The translations under genes and the position numbers were made by a program. The notes below the pieces were generated by a model. That model worked only from the letters and a program-made list of their open reading frames with translations. It had not been told where the DNA came from and did no database searches. Of a stretch of DNA of 64,000 nucleotides, positions 63,691 to 64,000 are shown piece after piece (the stretch's first letter is position 1; each line of letters opens with the position of its first letter). This stretch comes from Sitta carolinensis. Taxonomy: Eukaryota > Chordata > Aves > Passeriformes > Sittidae. The DNA is taken from contig CM063284.1 of NCBI GenBank assembly GCA_032173965.1, positions 102,300,410 to 102,364,409 of the forward strand, written 5' to 3'.

Positions 63691-64000
63691 CTGAATCTGC
63701 TTACCTACTGATACTTCTAATGTCCAGAATTGCCCAAACTTGTCAAAGAAACGGCTGCAAATAAACAAAGAATTATAAAAAAGCTTATAATGAGTTTCAC
63801 TTCTCCTCTCTAGAGGTCTGAATATATGGTAGGAATTTGTACGTAGCTGGTACCTCAGACACAGGGGAGAAAAAAAAACTCAGAAAAAAAGTTTCACATC
63901 ATCTTTCTGTTAACTACAAACAAATACCTATGCCATTTTTAGACTGCGTAGACAAGAAACAATTCCTCTGCTGCATTCACAGCAAAGAAACAAGGCCTAA

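Larger units (their letters stand above)
30685..64000 (-). other. PTPRM: PTPRM intron(s) upstream of the juxtamembrane exon
   Basis: This 33-kb stretch precedes the acceptor of the first recognised PTPRM exon and should contain the transmembrane and ectodomain exons only if the intron is short. I did not recognise a transmembrane exon or any FN3, Ig or MAM coding block, so it is probably a single large intron. It contains most of the CR1 copies in the window, a probable solo LTR, a compound trinucleotide repeat and a 90-bp hairpin, all listed separately. Stretches of several kb such as 30.7-34.9, 36.5-39.7, 43.0-46.3, 46.5-51.0, 52-54.8 and 58.2-63.6 kb hold nothing else I can name. Confidence 0.65.

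Noticed and set aside
1..64000. CRISPR arrays, tRNA or rRNA genes, and any prokaryotic-style system
   Set aside because: No spaced direct repeats, cloverleaf-type genes or operon-like coding density were seen. The sequence is vertebrate intron.

Overview
The window looks like a piece of a bird genome: AT-rich, gene-poor, intron-dominated vertebrate DNA carrying many 5'-truncated CR1 retroposon tails. Several of these end in the avian-type 3' motif (short ATTCTATG-like repeats, for example near 5940 and 55370). Older, heavily decayed CR1 copies, one probable endogenous-retrovirus solo LTR and a few A-runs make up the rest of the recognisable repeats. There is no sign of bacterial or viral coding organisation, and nearly all open reading frames of 60-100 codons are chance frames in introns.

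The only gene I recognise is on the minus strand: the receptor-type protein tyrosine phosphatase mu gene (PTPRM, type R2B/IIb family). Three consecutive coding exons are seen, read right to left: 30684-30533 (start of the cytoplasmic juxtamembrane segment), 28009-27935 (a 75-nt symmetric juxtamembrane exon) and 23228-23041 (juxtamembrane end plus the start of the first phosphatase domain). Their splice phases join exactly (phase 1, phase 1, phase 0), giving 138 contiguous residues once the two split codons are counted. The two complete introns between them are 2523 and 4706 bp. The 33 kb to the right (30685-64000) belongs to the intron upstream of these exons, or to several introns whose exons I could not recognise. 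The 23 kb to the left is the start of the next intron. I did not find the transmembrane exon or the next catalytic exon.

Layout: 1-23040, intron with one CR1 tail, an ancient antisense CR1, an exon-like coding-quality block on the plus strand (12235-12310), a GC-richer island (about 14.78-15.22 kb) and a foldback element (about 20.46-20.54 kb). 23041-30684, the three PTPRM exons and their introns. 30685-64000, intron with a CR1 cluster at 34.9-36.1 kb, an LTR and a CR1 at 39.7-40.4 kb, further CR1 pieces at 41.2, 42.8, 51.0, 54.9, 57.9 and 63.6 kb, and a striking 90-bp palindrome at 46351-46440.

The most interesting unexplained items are the 90-bp near-perfect hairpin inside the PTPRM transcription unit and the plus-strand exon-like block at 12.2 kb. 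No CRISPR array, tRNA, rRNA or defence-type system was seen.
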